DNA of 64,000 nucleotides from Chionoecetes opilio (GCA_016584305.1 JACEEZ010016131.1:32640-96639); one strand, 5' to 3'; shown: positions 47,266 through 58,622, counted from the first letter of the stretch. The notes: generated from the letters alone by a model not told the origin. Numbers and translations are program-made.

Positions 47266-47792
47266 GATTGATGATTGAATGTATTGTTATTCTCCCTAGG
47301 TAGTTTTGCTCACTAATGGTATCTTTAATTCTTTATTTTTGGAGGATTGAAAAAACAAATCATCAAACATTATTTTGTATTAACTTTTTACAAGGTTGTT
47401 GCAGATGTAGTCTATTTATACAAATTACAGGAGGTGCTTGACTACTTAAGTCTGAATTCAAAGAATGTTAAATTCCCTTCACCTAAAGGTAAGGGCAGTG
47501 AGAGCAAAAACTGCTAGAAAAATGCTGACTTCTGTAAAATGGGAGTTCATACAGTCATTTTACTTATGAAATATTGTACTTCCAAAGTACATGCTTCAAT
47601 TTATTCATAGCAATAGCGTATAGCACCATATGGTTTCACTCAAACTAACCATGTCACAACCACACTTGGGATTGATTGTAGGGGGTTTCTGACTTATAGA
47701 TGTCCACCACAGGGGATGTTACTGTGTTCATCTGTTACCAAGCACTTTTATTACCTGCAAGTTCCCTTCCTTGACTGAACTTATTGTTTCAG
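47266..47792. other. Probable intron upstream of the NOA1-like exon
   Basis: AT-rich, with no repeat family recognised. It ends in a pyrimidine-containing acceptor (TTATTGTTTCAG at 47781-47792). Confidence 0.45.
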
Positions 47793-47941
47793 CTGATCAA
47801 CCTGCTTACTCATGAGGAGCTAATGAGGGTCCTGTCCCGCAACTTGCTGCGCCCAGAGACAGTCTGCCTCAAGTCTGGTCACTCCCTCCTGCTGGGAGGC
47901 CTAGCACGCCTTGATCTGCTTTACAGCCCCATGTCAGTCAG
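47793..47941 (+). CDS. NOA1: Internal exon of a NOA1/YqeH-like mitochondrial GTPase gene
   Basis: Between an acceptor TTTCAG ending at 47792 and a donor AG|GTCAGT at 47941/47942 the frame reads LINLLTHEELMRVLSRNLL, RPETVCLKSGHSLLLGGLA and RLDLLYSP. YqeH/NOA1 proteins have, after the circularly permuted GTPase domain, a segment with LxPxTxxLxxGxxLxxGGLARxD, and this fits closely. In that family the protein helps mitochondrial small-subunit ribosome assembly. The exon is 149 nt, so the following exon starts in phase 2. No other exon of the gene is seen nearby; a candidate LTR element begins ~40 bp into the next intron. It could also be a processed or isolated exon fragment, but the intact frame and splice sites argue for a live host gene. 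Confidence 0.6.
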
Positions 47942-47980
47942 GTCAGTAGAGTTGGTCAAATTATCATAAGTTAAAGTGTT

Positions 47981-48526
47981 TATAAGTCTGATAATTGTAG
48001 AGACTTATCTGGTATGAGTTAAAATGGTACTTCCAGCTTTGTACACATTTATTTAGAGTCCAGTAAGGAGCGTAGAGATTACAACCAAGTACAATGAATG
48101 TCTTGAGCACAGCCAGGGAGTGCCGGACGGAGAGAGTGAGAGATGCGTGTTGGTAGTGTCGATGTCCGAGGGCTTCTCTTTCTCCTCCTCGTGATTCTGG
48201 CTTCTTATCACTTCTTGTTGATCCTATACTTTATGCTGACAACTAGGCATTTGTCCTGTGACATACTTTGAGAGTGCAAGGTTTTTCATGGGTCTCACGG
48301 TGGAAAAAAGAGGAGGAAAGATAAACGTATAATTATATATACATTACATAGATATATAATTATATGTTTATAATGTTTCTAAAAATACACTATTCTTTTA
48401 TGTTAATTACATGACATATCCTGTATGGAAGTTATAAACGTGTGACCCTTGTTTGTAATTAGGTGTAATTCACTGTAATAGTTATGCAATTTAAAATATA
48501 TGTTAGGAGTGAAAAACTGACTGACA
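47981..48526 (+). repeat. Left copy of a ~540-bp direct repeat (candidate LTR)
   Basis: Starts TATAAGTCTGATAATTGTAG and ends near CTGACTGACA; matches 51654-52183 throughout. ATAAGTCT and AGACTTAT form an imperfect palindrome at the start. It contains TGTCTTGAGCACAGCCAGGG and GATCCTATACTTTATGCTG. Confidence 0.7.
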
Positions 48527-51500
48527 TTGCTCGGGCCCTTTTAAAAATTTGTCCTCAAATAAGGCACATAAGAATTAGCTAGGAAAAATAACAAAGGGTA
48601 AAAATAACAAAAAGGCTAAATTAATAGAAAATATAAACATAAATTCCCCAAAGCATAATTCCTTCCTAAAACCAGTAAACTCTGAGCTAAATACACAAAA
48701 AAAAATTGGAAAAAATGGATTACATATTTTCAACATAAAAGAAAATTCATGGCCGAGAAAAATTATAAAATGTGAGTACTACGGGGGAAAAATCCCAATG
48801 TGTAAAAACACTGGCAATAATTTAAAAGGGGGGGTTAAGTTTTTCAAGGTCGTGTACTGGAATTACTAGCAAATCAAGGCAGCAAAAAGTAGTTGTGAAA
48901 ATTACAGGGAAAAATTGATTACATAACATTCAAGTAATGAAATCGAATCAAAATTTTGTAAGTAACGTTAAAACCCTAATGATAAAGAAAATGCAAGGCT
49001 CAAAACCCTGTAGAGCTGCTGCTGTGTGCTAGTATAAAATTTAGTCGTACTAGAATAGTACTGCGTCAGTAAAAAAAGAAAGGGGACTGTAGAAATATAA
49101 GGAAAAAAATTGACAAGCCCCTCGCCTGAACAATCTGGGGGTGACCAGTCAGTGATCGTGGGGGAAACGTGGTGAAAGAAACCCTAGTAATATGTAAATA
49201 AATAATAGTAAAAGGGAAAATTAACAAGGTAGAAACATGCTGGATCACATTAATTGGTTGCAAGTGTGGAGGCAAAGCTAAGTTTCCAAAAATTCAAAAA
49301 TGAAAAAAAAATGCAAAGTTATTTGTAGAAAAAAAATACATCGAGTGAAAAAACGACGGGCAGAGAAAAAATGAATTAGTATTGTCTTTTTGGCGAACAA
49401 TGTTATGAGGATAGGTTACTGTGATCAATCAATGTTTTCTGAGGTCTGTAGTAAGAAAAGTAATTCGTAATCTACTGCAAGTTTAATTCGTAGGTAAGTA
49501 ATGAAAAATGGTTATTTAGGTACATGGCAAAACGTGAGCAGAATGTATTCAAAGAGATGTGGATCGTACGTCATACATCATGCAGAAGTGTAAAAGAGTT
49601 ATAGAGTAGTGTTGGATGCATATAGAAACCTAGATTAGTTGTTGAATACACAATCCTATTTTCAAATAGTGTCGTGGTACAACGGAAGAAGTCAGTAAAC
49701 CTTCCCCGTAGGAAGTAATTCATGTATAATAAGATGCAGCAGTTATGTTATCATGCAGTTAATACATAAGGAATTCATTCAAGGAAAAAATTGTAATATA
49801 TGCAAAAATAAGGTTTTTAGTATTTCATGCAAGTAAAAAATGTGGGGGAACAATAAGTGAGTTATAGTATTTTTAATACATAACAATGTCATGCAAGAAA
49901 TTTTAAGTATGTCAACTTTAAAGTGTGTAAAAAAACCCTTTAAAGAGGAAGTAATAAATAATGTCATGCAATGAAAAAGTGCGAAATAATTCCTTTCATT
50001 GGGGAAATAAGTAAATAATTTTATATAATGCTAGCACTGTGGTGCAACTTTAACCAAAATATAATAGTATTCTAATGGAAGATTTATTGTCATACTTTAG
50101 GTTTCTATGGGCAAGAGTTAAAGGAAAAAGCAATTTATTTTTTTTAAATGTTAGCAAAATAATATGTAGTAAACCAAAAAAATATTCGTAAAACATAAAG
50201 TAAAGAAATTTTTTCAAGAGTGTATATAACATTGGCTTGGTGTGTTGTGTAGACATTTTCAAAAAGAAGAGAACAACAAAAATAAAATTCGAATACAGGT
50301 TTTTGTTAAAAAAAGGTGAACTGATATAAAATGTAAATGAATGGAAGGGTATGGAATGGTTGACACTACTGTTTTTTGCGTGTGCGGTAATCATTTTTGT
50401 AGAGTGTGTGTGTACATTAATACAGGTGGTCCTGTGTATCAAATTCGTGTTTGGTAAAGCATCCACCTGATCTAATCCTCTAGTTACTCGAAAAAAATTT
50501 TTCGCGACCGTGTATGTGTAAGACGTCTCAAACTAAAAATCACGAAAAACAGAGAAAAAAACAAGAATAGGTTCAGGAATCGGGAACACTGAACGGGACA
50601 GGACGACATTGCCGCTGGGAAGCTAGTTAATGAATTTGTCAATCTCTGGGGTTTTCATGGTGCTGTAGGAAATTGAACTCATAAAGTAGTAAACAGTAGT
50701 AAAGATGCACTCATAAAAGGGAATTCAGTAGTAAATGTGCACTCGTAAAAGTTATGTTCCAGGAATGGGGAATATGCTTTCTGTTTAAAAAAAAAAATAG
50801 TGGGGAATACCCCTGGGCTAAAAATTATGATATAAGTGTCCCCACGGTTGTCCCGAAAAAGTGTATTTATCTAGCCCGTAATATAAAGTAAATTATGTTA
50901 AAAAAAAGCACTAAAAATATATCTAAGATAAAAGTCCGTGTGTACCTTCGTGGGGGGTGGGTAGTGACCCTGTGGTAGTGCAAGTCAGACCCCTTGGGGG
51001 GAGGGGGGGGGGCTGTGTAGCGGAAAATTCGGCAGGCGGGGATGTTGTCGGTTGCTGTGTTGCTGTGTAGCGGGAGGGTATCTGTGTTGCGCTGGGGCCC
51101 CTGACGAGGGATCTGTGTTGCTACGAAGCGCTACGTTGAGCCTGACGAGAGCAGGGTTTTAGACTGTAGTTGGTGCAGGCCCCGAGAACTTGATATCGAC
51201 TGTGGAGGAGCGAGACGTTTCTGTCTGTGGCAGTGGGTGCCCGGCTGCAATGATGCGGCGACCTCATGACTGAAAAAATGCGCTGAGTTTGCTTGAGTAG
51301 GCTGCCCCTCTCTCCCCCTGTATTCGCTGCTTTAGCGTGAAGATTCTCATGTTACTTGCTGGCTGTTGGTTGCTCCTGGACTTTAAGCATTATTGTAGAG
51401 TTGTTTTGGGGTGGTTTGTGTTCGTAGGTACCGAGGTTGCCATGTTGATGGTCGTGGTTGTGGTTTTACTGGCTGGGTGGGGTTTTGGTTGAGAAGAAGA

Positions 51501-51653
51501 TCGGGTAATTTGGTAGACAGGAAAAAGCTGTAGAATGGCCGTAGAAAAGTTCTTGGGGGGGTGTTGTAGAACTTGTGTGAATGCTTGGGTGTCTTTAAAA
51601 ACCGCTTAGCCCCCATTTATTAATTCGTTATTACCCCCACATTGGCCCCATTT
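48527..51653. other. Interior between the two direct repeats; possible degraded LTR element
   Basis: A/T-rich with few long frames; a GC/TG-rich stretch lies at 50930-51340, and scattered homopolymer runs resemble low-quality consensus. No gag, protease or reverse transcriptase motif was found on either strand, so if this is an LTR element it is non-autonomous (LARD-like) or erased. A large tandem duplication is the alternative. Confidence 0.35.
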
Positions 51654-52183
51654 TATAAGTCTGATAATTGTAGAGACTTATCTGGAAGAGTTAAAAAGGT
51701 ACCTCCCGCTTTTTACAATTTATTTAGAGTCCAGTAAGGAACGTAGAGATTACAACCAAAGTACAATAATGTCTTGAGCACAGCCAGGGATGGGGCCCCC
51801 ACGGAGAGAGGAGAGGTGCATGTTGGTAGTGTCGAGCCGAGGGCTTCTCTTTTTCCTCTATTCGGTTTTTATCACTTTGTTGATCCTATACTTTATGCTG
51901 ACAACTAGGGATTTGTCCGGACAACTTTTAGAGTGAAGGGGTTCATGGGTCTCACGGTGAAAAAGAGGAGGAAAGATAAAAAGTAAATTAATTTTACCCT
52001 TTCATAGATATATAATTATATGTTTATAATGTTTTTAAAAAACACTGATTCTTTTGAGTTAATTACAGCACAATCCCGTATGGAAGTTATAATACGTGTG
52101 ACCCTTGCTTGATAATTAGGTGTAATTCACTAGTAATAGTTATGCAAGTTAATATATATGTTAGGAGTGATAACTGACTGACA
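51654..52183 (+). repeat. Right copy of the ~540-bp direct repeat (candidate LTR)
   Basis: Collinear with 47981-48526, with small indels scattered through it. The 3' flank TGTTGACTGTG does not clearly repeat the left flank, so no target duplication is established. Confidence 0.7.
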
Positions 52184-52243
52184 TGTTGACTGTGTGAAAA
52201 TATGAGAAGAGCTAGACCAAAATGTATAGGTACTATGTATGTA

Positions 52244-52486
52244 CAGTGGATCCCAGAATATCGCGGCTTCAAGATTACCAGATTCACATTCGCGGAATTT
52301 TTTGGAAATTTATTAAAACATTTTAGTGGATGACGTTTGCTCTAGTTTTTGCCACAGAAACTGCTCCTAGTGGTTGCTAGTGTACTATATTTGCCTTCAC
52401 ATCATATTTCTCTACATCCTAATGCTAGCAAGGGCAATTCACTCGCTCCTTGATAATATACGATGATATTAGTAACATCTGGATGA
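52244..52486 (+). mobile_element. Q: single Tigger-like end
   Basis: After TA, CAGTGGATCCCAGAATATCG leads into CGCGGCTTC and TTCGCGGAATTTT, the same style as other families here. No complementary right end was seen, so it is a broken copy or one cut by the adjacent LINE. Confidence 0.4.
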
Positions 52487-53560
52487 TTTTTTTTTTTTTT
52501 TTTTTACATCATAAGGATCTGTGGCTAAGGGGAAAAAAAAAAAAAAAAAAAAAATAACAGTGCTGCCAGACCCTGTAAAACAGATAGTAAGACATGGCAG
52601 GAAGGGGTAGTGCTGGGCAGGCGCGTAATGACTCGCTATCCGTTGCGCTATGGTGAATACTGTTTGCGCATTGAACACTGCACGAGACCTTGCACAATAT
52701 TACGCTCTTGCACATGAAAAGGCAGGTGCACACCTGTCCTGTGGATTGCTCAATGCGCAATGCACAGGACAGGTGGTTCCTTACGAAAATCATTAAAACA
52801 TGCTATTTAAATCAGTTATCCATAGCTTAATAATTCATTGGGCTGTGGATATGTTTTTTTTATGATTTTTGTAAAGAATTGCATATGTTATTGCATATCT
52901 ATATTAAATTATTAGTAATAAAATGTCCTGAGAAAATGGAGATGCAGATGAAATTAAAACTGGCAACATCTTAGCCTTCTCTTCCCTGACCCTCCGCTCA
53001 CTCCTCAGTTTGAACTTCCACCAGTTAACAATGCCCTTGAAAACTTGAACTCATGTGTTTACACATAAAAGTAAACTAATTTAGTCAAATCTGTCAATAT
53101 TTTACAGTAATTCCCACAAATATATGTAAATGGCTTGCGCTTGCGCTTTGTGACATTGCGCAAGCTAAATAATAGTCAGATTGTGCACTAGCACTTACGT
53201 AGTGAAGCATTGCGCTTGCTCAAAGTTATTTTTCAGTTGCGATGCCCAAAAGGGGAAAGAGGGGTGGTCCAATTTAGTTTGGCAGGTGTCTTGATACTCT
53301 TCTCTTGAAGTAATTTAAGTAGTAGGAAGGTGGAAAAACAGAAACAGGAAGAAAGATCCAAAGTAAACCAGTAAAAGGGATAAAACAGTAAAGGTTCTGG
53401 TTAACCCCTGCATTAGGAAGATAGACAGAATAGAGATGAAAATAGGTAGAAAGTCTTGTGCAGCAAGGCCGTGGGAGGGGGGTAAGCATGCAGTTAGCAA
53501 GCTCAGAAGAGCAGTAAGCATGAAATTAATGGTACAAGATAGCAAGCAAGTAGTCCTTTC
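52487..53560 (-). pseudogene. Jockey-type LINE 3' end, minus strand, with internal insertion
   Basis: Poly-T at 52487-52505 is the poly-A tail on the minus strand, followed by ACATCATAAGGATCTGTGGC, the equivalent of the C2/C3 LINE tail. Minus-strand pieces at 53560-53270 read INFMLTALLSLLTACLPP and HGLAAQDFLPIFI, matching the copy at 56455-57048. Between about 52640 and 53250 lies unrelated sequence with a perfect 13-bp hairpin, CACCTGTCCTGTG / CACAGGACAGGTG (52731-52743 and 52763-52775). Confidence 0.65.
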
Positions 53561-54108
53561 TGCATTTTTGATGTAAAGTCTGTACAGGTTGAACATGTAA
53601 GTTGTCACCACGAGCTTCTGCTGTTTTATGGACACCTTCACATCTTTTAGCCCCTAGTACACATGTGGCTTGACCATTAGACAAAGGTTGGCTACAGAAG
53701 ACGCAGTCTACCATTCTGCTGCCAAAGTACATGAACAGGCTCAGTCTGTACAGATCACTTGCCTGAAAATAAAAATAAAAATTAAGGCAAGAAGCAATGT
53801 AATACAGAAGGCATTTCTTGCACCTTTTTTGTTGAATAACATTAGCAAAAAAATATGTCTAAAATAGAAAAACATTAAGCATTAAGAAATGCATAGATAG
53901 AAAAAAATAACAATAATAGGAAATGCATGATATACCACAAATGAGCAGGTTGACTTTGTTTGATTTGATGATAACAATGATATCAATGATATCATGATAA
54001 CAGCGATAATGATAAAAAAAAATCGCTAACTTATGCACGCATGAATGCAAATGTGACACTCGTTTAGTACTTGCCACATTGCTTGCCACAATCATATAAA
54101 TATAGATA
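53561..54108. other. No recognised feature
   Basis: AT-rich sequence; ATGATATCA-like words cluster at 53965-54000. No frame or repeat family recognised. Confidence 0.4.
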
Positions 54109-54283
54109 CACACAACCCTCGTTTTCCCGGACTAATAGGGGGGAGCACTGGTCCGGGAACCGCAAAAGTCCGGGAATCGCAACAGTCCGAGGCCATTACC
54201 CACCCACGGACGTTTATCCTACTCTAGTATTTACTGTCCTGCAACCGCTTATATCAACTACCCCGCCGCAGACTTTTATGTCA

Positions 54284-54660
54284 CTTTGTTGTTGTTTTTA
54301 GGGCTGCGAGGATCCCTTGGGGAACACTATGAGCCCTGGTGATGTCCTATGATGCTATCACAGGTGCTGTAGTTGACCTGTCTTTCTCAGGAAGGCACAG
54401 GTGAGGCGGATGACAGCGTGTTGCCGGGAGGGGTGGACGGCAGCCGCCGCCAGTAGGGTGGGCAAGTCACAGGTGGCGACGTTCAGGGCGAGGAGTTGAG
54501 AGCGAAGCACTAGACGGTGGGAGTGGAAGCGCGGACACTGCAGCAGAAAGTGTTCAATAGTCTCAGAGACGTTCTTGCACCAGGGGCAGTGGGGGTCAGG
54601 GGACTGACGGAGGCTGTGCAGGTGAACCGTGAGTGTCGTGTGCCCAAATGTAAACAATAC
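54284..54660 (-). pseudogene. LINE C-terminal tail, intact end, inside M2
   Basis: On the minus strand 54681-54358 reads GHTTLTVHLHSLRQSPDP, HCPWCKNVSETIEHFLLQCP, FHSHRLVLRSQLLAL and ending RLTCAFLRKTGQL: an RNase H-type LINE tail with the C-x2-C...H...C knuckle, followed by a (TTG)n, i.e. (CAA)n, tail near 54287-54296. It is the cleanest copy of the sequence that seeds the satellite. Confidence 0.8.
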
Positions 54661-55145
54661 GACCGCTGAGCATGCTGCCACCTGACGAGAGGCAGCTGAA
54701 AGTGTTCAATAGTCTCAGAGACTTTCCTGCACCAGAGGCAGTGGGGGTCAGGGGAGTGACGGAGGCGGTGCAGGTGAACCGTGAGTGTCGTGTGCCCAAA
54801 TGTAAACAATACAACCGCTGAGCATGCTGCCACCTGGCGGGAGGCAGCAGAAAGTGTTCAATAGTCTCAGAGACGTTCCTGCACCAGGGGCAGTGGGGTC
54901 AGGGGACTGACGGAGGCGGTGCAGGTGAACCTTGAGTGTCGTGTGCCCAAATGTAAACAATACGACCGCTGAGCATGCTGCCACCTGGCGGGAGGCAGCA
55001 GAAAGTGTTGAATAGTCTCAGAGGCGTTCCTGCACCAGGGGCAGTGGGGGGTCAGGGGATTGACGGAGGCAGTGCAGGTGAACCGTGAGTGTCGTGTGCC
55101 CAAATGTAAACAATACGACCGATGAACATGCTGCCACCTGGCGGG
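54510..55145 (-). repeat. ~152-bp satellite derived from the LINE tail, in M2
   Basis: GAGCATGCTGCC phrases start at 54668, 54820, 54971 and 55124 (last as GAACATG), spacings of 152, 151 and 153. Each unit encodes the GHTTL to ETIEHFLL piece on the minus strand. The first unit grades into the complete LINE tail, showing the direction of origin. Confidence 0.9.
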
Positions 55146-55534
55146 AGGCGCGGACACTGATCAGGGGTGACAGGAGACGCGCGGACCGCCAGACAACTTT
55201 GTAGATTTATGGACTGACCCAGGCATTTGTCCGGGACTCTGACATATCCCCTGACCTCAGATTTTTTCCGGCAAATCCGATATCCGGGAAATGGAGGTCC
55301 GGGAAAACGAGGGCTGTGTGCACCAGAAAGCAACGCTGTTGTAGTCCGCGACTACGGTCTTCTACAAGCTCGCACATTAAGCACGACACTACAATGATAT
55401 AATATAAATCTGTTTGCTGTCACTAACAAGGACATACCCAACAAATGTTCCCAAGAGTTGTTTGATTCCCAGCTTCGGCAACACTTATCTGTATCAATAG
55501 ATGTGATTACACACTTCATAGGTTCACTGCAATA

Positions 55535-56283
55535 CAGTCAAACCTCGATGTAACAGACTTCGGATGTAACGGAATCCATATGCGTGACAAATTTGCGGGC
55601 AAGAATGGCATATCAGACCGCTTACCGCCGCTCGAATTGTCAACTCAACATAATTGTATTATTTTCTCATTTTACTTTGGAATGCTTGGGTTTTAAGGAG
55701 TTTTGATGTATCACATATTAAGATATATAAGGAAGGAGCCAGTGTTGCTAGTGATTTAGTGGTAGAAGGTGTGTATTGTTTAAAATAGTGACTATGGCGT
55801 GGCCGCTGCTACTGTCTCCCTGTCACCTCAACACCCTAAATCACCCTTATCTAAGGTGACACGCAGTGCTACACTGACCTAAATAGTGACACGTGTATAG
55901 AACTGCACTTCACAACCATATAATATATATAATAATGAACATTAGTCATGATAGTAGTCAATACCTTTGGAAGCCACGGCTGAATCTGTTTATTTACCTT
56001 TCCCTAGAGCTAGAGCTTGACTAGCTACACGGTCTGGTTGTGTTTGTGATTATTTCTCATTTATTTCACGTGTCGGAGCGGACCAAATTCAGCATGGAGT
56101 GCCAGTCACTGTTTACCTCCCAACATAGCTACACAGTCTGGTTGTGTTTGTGATTATTTCTCATTTATTTCACAATTTTTCCTTTTTTTCATATATTTTT
56201 CCACCCTTGGGAAAATACCCTCGCTATAACGGACAATCGACCACTGCTCCCCCCCTTTAGTCCGTTATATCGAGGTTTGACTG
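55535..56283 (+). mobile_element. B2: deletion derivative of family B
   Basis: CAGTCAAACCTCGATGTAAC at the left and CGAGGTTTGACTG at the right between TA dinucleotides. Both subterminal regions match B1, but the transposase region is missing. 55815-55875 contains AAATCACCCTTATCTAAGG, also found near 63585-63605. Confidence 0.9.
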
Positions 56284-56285
56284 TA

Positions 56286-56350
56286 CACTAAACCCTTCAT
56301 GTTCGCGGGCTTAAGGCTCGCGGATTTGATTACTCGCGGGTTTTCAACCC

Positions 56351-56392
<42 letters not shown>

Positions 56393-57013
56393 TTATTACT
56401 ATTATTATTATTATGTATATTATATTTTTTTTTTTTACTCCCTCCCAATTGCTTGTCTTCTCTACAGGGGCCTTATCCGCCCATGTATGGAGTATGTCTC
56501 ACATGTTTGGGGAGGATCCACTCATACAGCTCTCCTAAACAGGGTTGAGTCAAAAGCTTTTCGTCTCATCAACTCTTCTCCTCTGACTGACTGTCTTCAA
56601 TCTTTAAATCACCGTCGCAATGTTGCTTCTCTTGCTCTCTTCTACATTACTTTCATGCTCACTGCTCTTCTAAACTTGCTAACTGCATGCTCCCCCACTC
56701 CGCGGCCTCGCTGCACAAGATTTCTACTCATTCTTCATCCCTATTTCTGTCCATCTTCCTAATGCAAGAGTTAATCAGTATCTTTACTCTTTCATCCCTT
56801 TCACTGGTAAACTCTGGAACTCTCTTCCTGTTTCTATTTTTCACTTTCCTATGACTTAAATCTTTTCAAGAGAAGAGTAACAAGACACCTCCGAACTAAA
56901 TGGCCTACCCCTCTGTTTTTATTTTATTTCTTACGCTATTCTTTATAGGGACTGGTAACTAAGCGGGCTTTGTGTTACCCATTTTTGTTGTGCCTTGGCC
57001 AGTTTCCTTGTGA

Positions 57014-57050
<37 letters not shown>

Positions 57051-57139
57051 TAAATGAATGACTAATGTCATGCTCGCGGATTTACGCTAATCGCGGGTGT
57101 CTCTGTTCCCTAACCCCCGCGAACATGAAGGGTTTATTG
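56286..57139 (+). mobile_element. E1: Tigger-like transposon, family E, directly abutting B2
   Basis: Left CACTAAACCCTTCATGTTCG and right CGAACATGAAGGGTTTATTG are inverted. The left TA (56284-56285) is also the right TA of B2; the right TA is 57140-57141. CGCGG words recur near both ends. The interior is a Jockey-type LINE 3' end. Confidence 0.85.
56455..57048 (+). pseudogene. Jockey-type LINE 3' end inside E1
   Basis: Readable as GLIRPCMEYVSHVWGGS, LLNRVESKAFRLINSSPL, NHRRNVASLALFY and, after frameshifts, FIPFTGKLWNSLPVSIF, then a long poly-A tail (57018-57048). This is the C-terminal region after the reverse transcriptase in Jockey-like elements of arthropods. 5'-truncated. The same 3' end lies in C2, C3 and at 52487-53560. 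Confidence 0.8.
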
Positions 57140-57459
57140 TACTGTGTATTCTTGCCTTGGACATAGGTAGGAATCTACTAAGTTTTGACAATGTTCCACC
57201 ACTTGGATTCCCATGGACTTTTAGTATGTTAAATGGGACGGTTTTCTAAGGTGATTGCAGCAAGAATAATTTATGTTGCAATTTGTTCGAGGTTTGGCCA
57301 TTTTTGGGATTAGATTGCCTGGACTATTAACTATCGATCGGTACCGATTGTTTACATTTATACAGTAGTGTACCCTATTACTAATCATTAATACACCTGT
57401 AATATACAGTTTATACTATTTTGCATTATTTGCATCCAATTATCATTATCATTCAAGCA

Positions 57460-57590
57460 ACAAAGTCCATTTTCTTTACACCGTAAGGCTATTTTCAGGG
57501 CGGGAGGGCTAACGAATGTCATGCTCGCGGATTTACGATACTCGCAGGTGTCTCTGTATCCAAACCCCAGCGAACATGAAGGGTTTACTG
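57460..57590 (+). mobile_element. E2: family E right end only
   Basis: ATGTCATGCTCGCGGATTTA to GAACATGAAGGGTTTACTG followed by TA repeats the right end of E1. No left end precedes it. The sequence between E1 and here (57142-57460) is AT-rich and may be remaining E interior. Confidence 0.6.
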
Positions 57591-57853
57591 TACAGTTTCT
57601 TCTTATTTTTTTTTTTTATTATTTATTTAGGCTAGGGTTAGGGTAGGTAGGGTGTCAGATGTGAGGTCAGAGGCCCAGGCAGCCAGGCAGAGCTTTCATG
57701 ATCCATCACTGAAGTTTGTATACTGTAATTGTGGTTTCTTTGTTGTGTTCTAATGTTGTATTGGCAAGTGATCTGAGGCCATTGAGCCTTGGGCCTAGAT
57801 CCAGCAACGGAGGTGGTATCTCCAGCTACCACCCGCTCTCCCACCACCTAGAT
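57591..57853. other. Flank of the hAT element
   Basis: Contains GTTAGGGTAGGTAGGG near 57636-57652 and ends in ACCTAGAT, the hAT target duplication. No gene recognised. Confidence 0.4.
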
Positions 57854-57979
57854 CAGGGGTTCTCAACCTTTTTAATCTTATGTACCCTTGAGGTCTTCAG
57901 TATTGGTCACGTACCCTTACTCAGAATGCAGCATCAAGAAGGGTAAAAGAAATGCATGGTTTATGACTTAGTTTATAAA

Positions 57980-58620
57980 GTTAAATTGGTTATAAATGTA
58001 GAGCAGACAAACTTTTCAATCAATGTGACTATGTCACTATGAGCAATACATTTACTAAAATATAACCACAGCAGGCAGTTTTCAATCATTGTGACAGTGA
58101 ACTAGTGCTGCTTGCAGATATGTTGCAGCTTGTAACTAGTAACGGTGATAGGTAAGTCACCGTGTGTGTAAATAGCATAAAAATAATGAAATAGAACTAA
58201 AGCAGACACATTTTTCAATAACTGTGAATATCAGTTAGTGGTGCTATTTACAGTTTATAACTAGTTACTCATGGGAAATGACTGTGTGCGTGACTAACGT
58301 CACTAGCATTAAAAAAAAACTAAAGTAGGCAATGTGTTCCACTGATTGTAAACTAGTGCTGATTGTTAAGTCTTACAATAGTTTAGTAACTAGTACTTAC
58401 TCACATGCAGGGAAGTTACTGTGTGTGATTAGCATTACAAAAAACTAGAATAGAACTAAAGTAAACGTATTTTTCAAGTCTGTGTGACTGTGAGCTAGTG
58501 CTACCAATAACTAGTTACTTGCAGCTAGTGTTTCTAGTAACTAGTTACTTGTAGCTAGTGTTACTAGTTACTCACTCATAGAGAAGTTACTGTGTATGAC
58601 TTGCATGAAAATATATACTA
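57980..58620. repeat. Subterminal tandem repeats in the hAT element
   Basis: About five diverged units of 110-140 bp with AACTAAAGCAGACA, TTTTTCAATAACTGTGA, ACTAGTGCT and ACTAGTTACTTGCAG phrases. hAT elements often hold transposase-binding repeats near their ends, but units this long are unusual. Confidence 0.75.
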
Positions 58621-58622
58621 AT

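Larger units (their letters stand above)
54109..55320 (+). mobile_element. M2: family M element carrying the LINE-derived satellite
   Basis: Starts CACACAACCCTCGTTTTCCC and ends GGGAAAACGAGGGCTGTGTG. The left flank is TA; the right is CA, presumably mutated. It shares ACTAATAGGGGGGAGCACTG at the left and TCCGATATCCGGGAAATGGA at the right with M1. The interior begins with an inverted (CAA)n LINE 3' end and then four to five ~152-bp satellite units, with no CR1 insertion. This makes it the ancestral form relative to M1. Confidence 0.85.

Noticed and set aside
54510..55145. Possible CRISPR-like or regularly spaced array
   Set aside because: Units are contiguous 152-bp tandem copies of LINE sequence without distinct spacers, in a eukaryotic genome.
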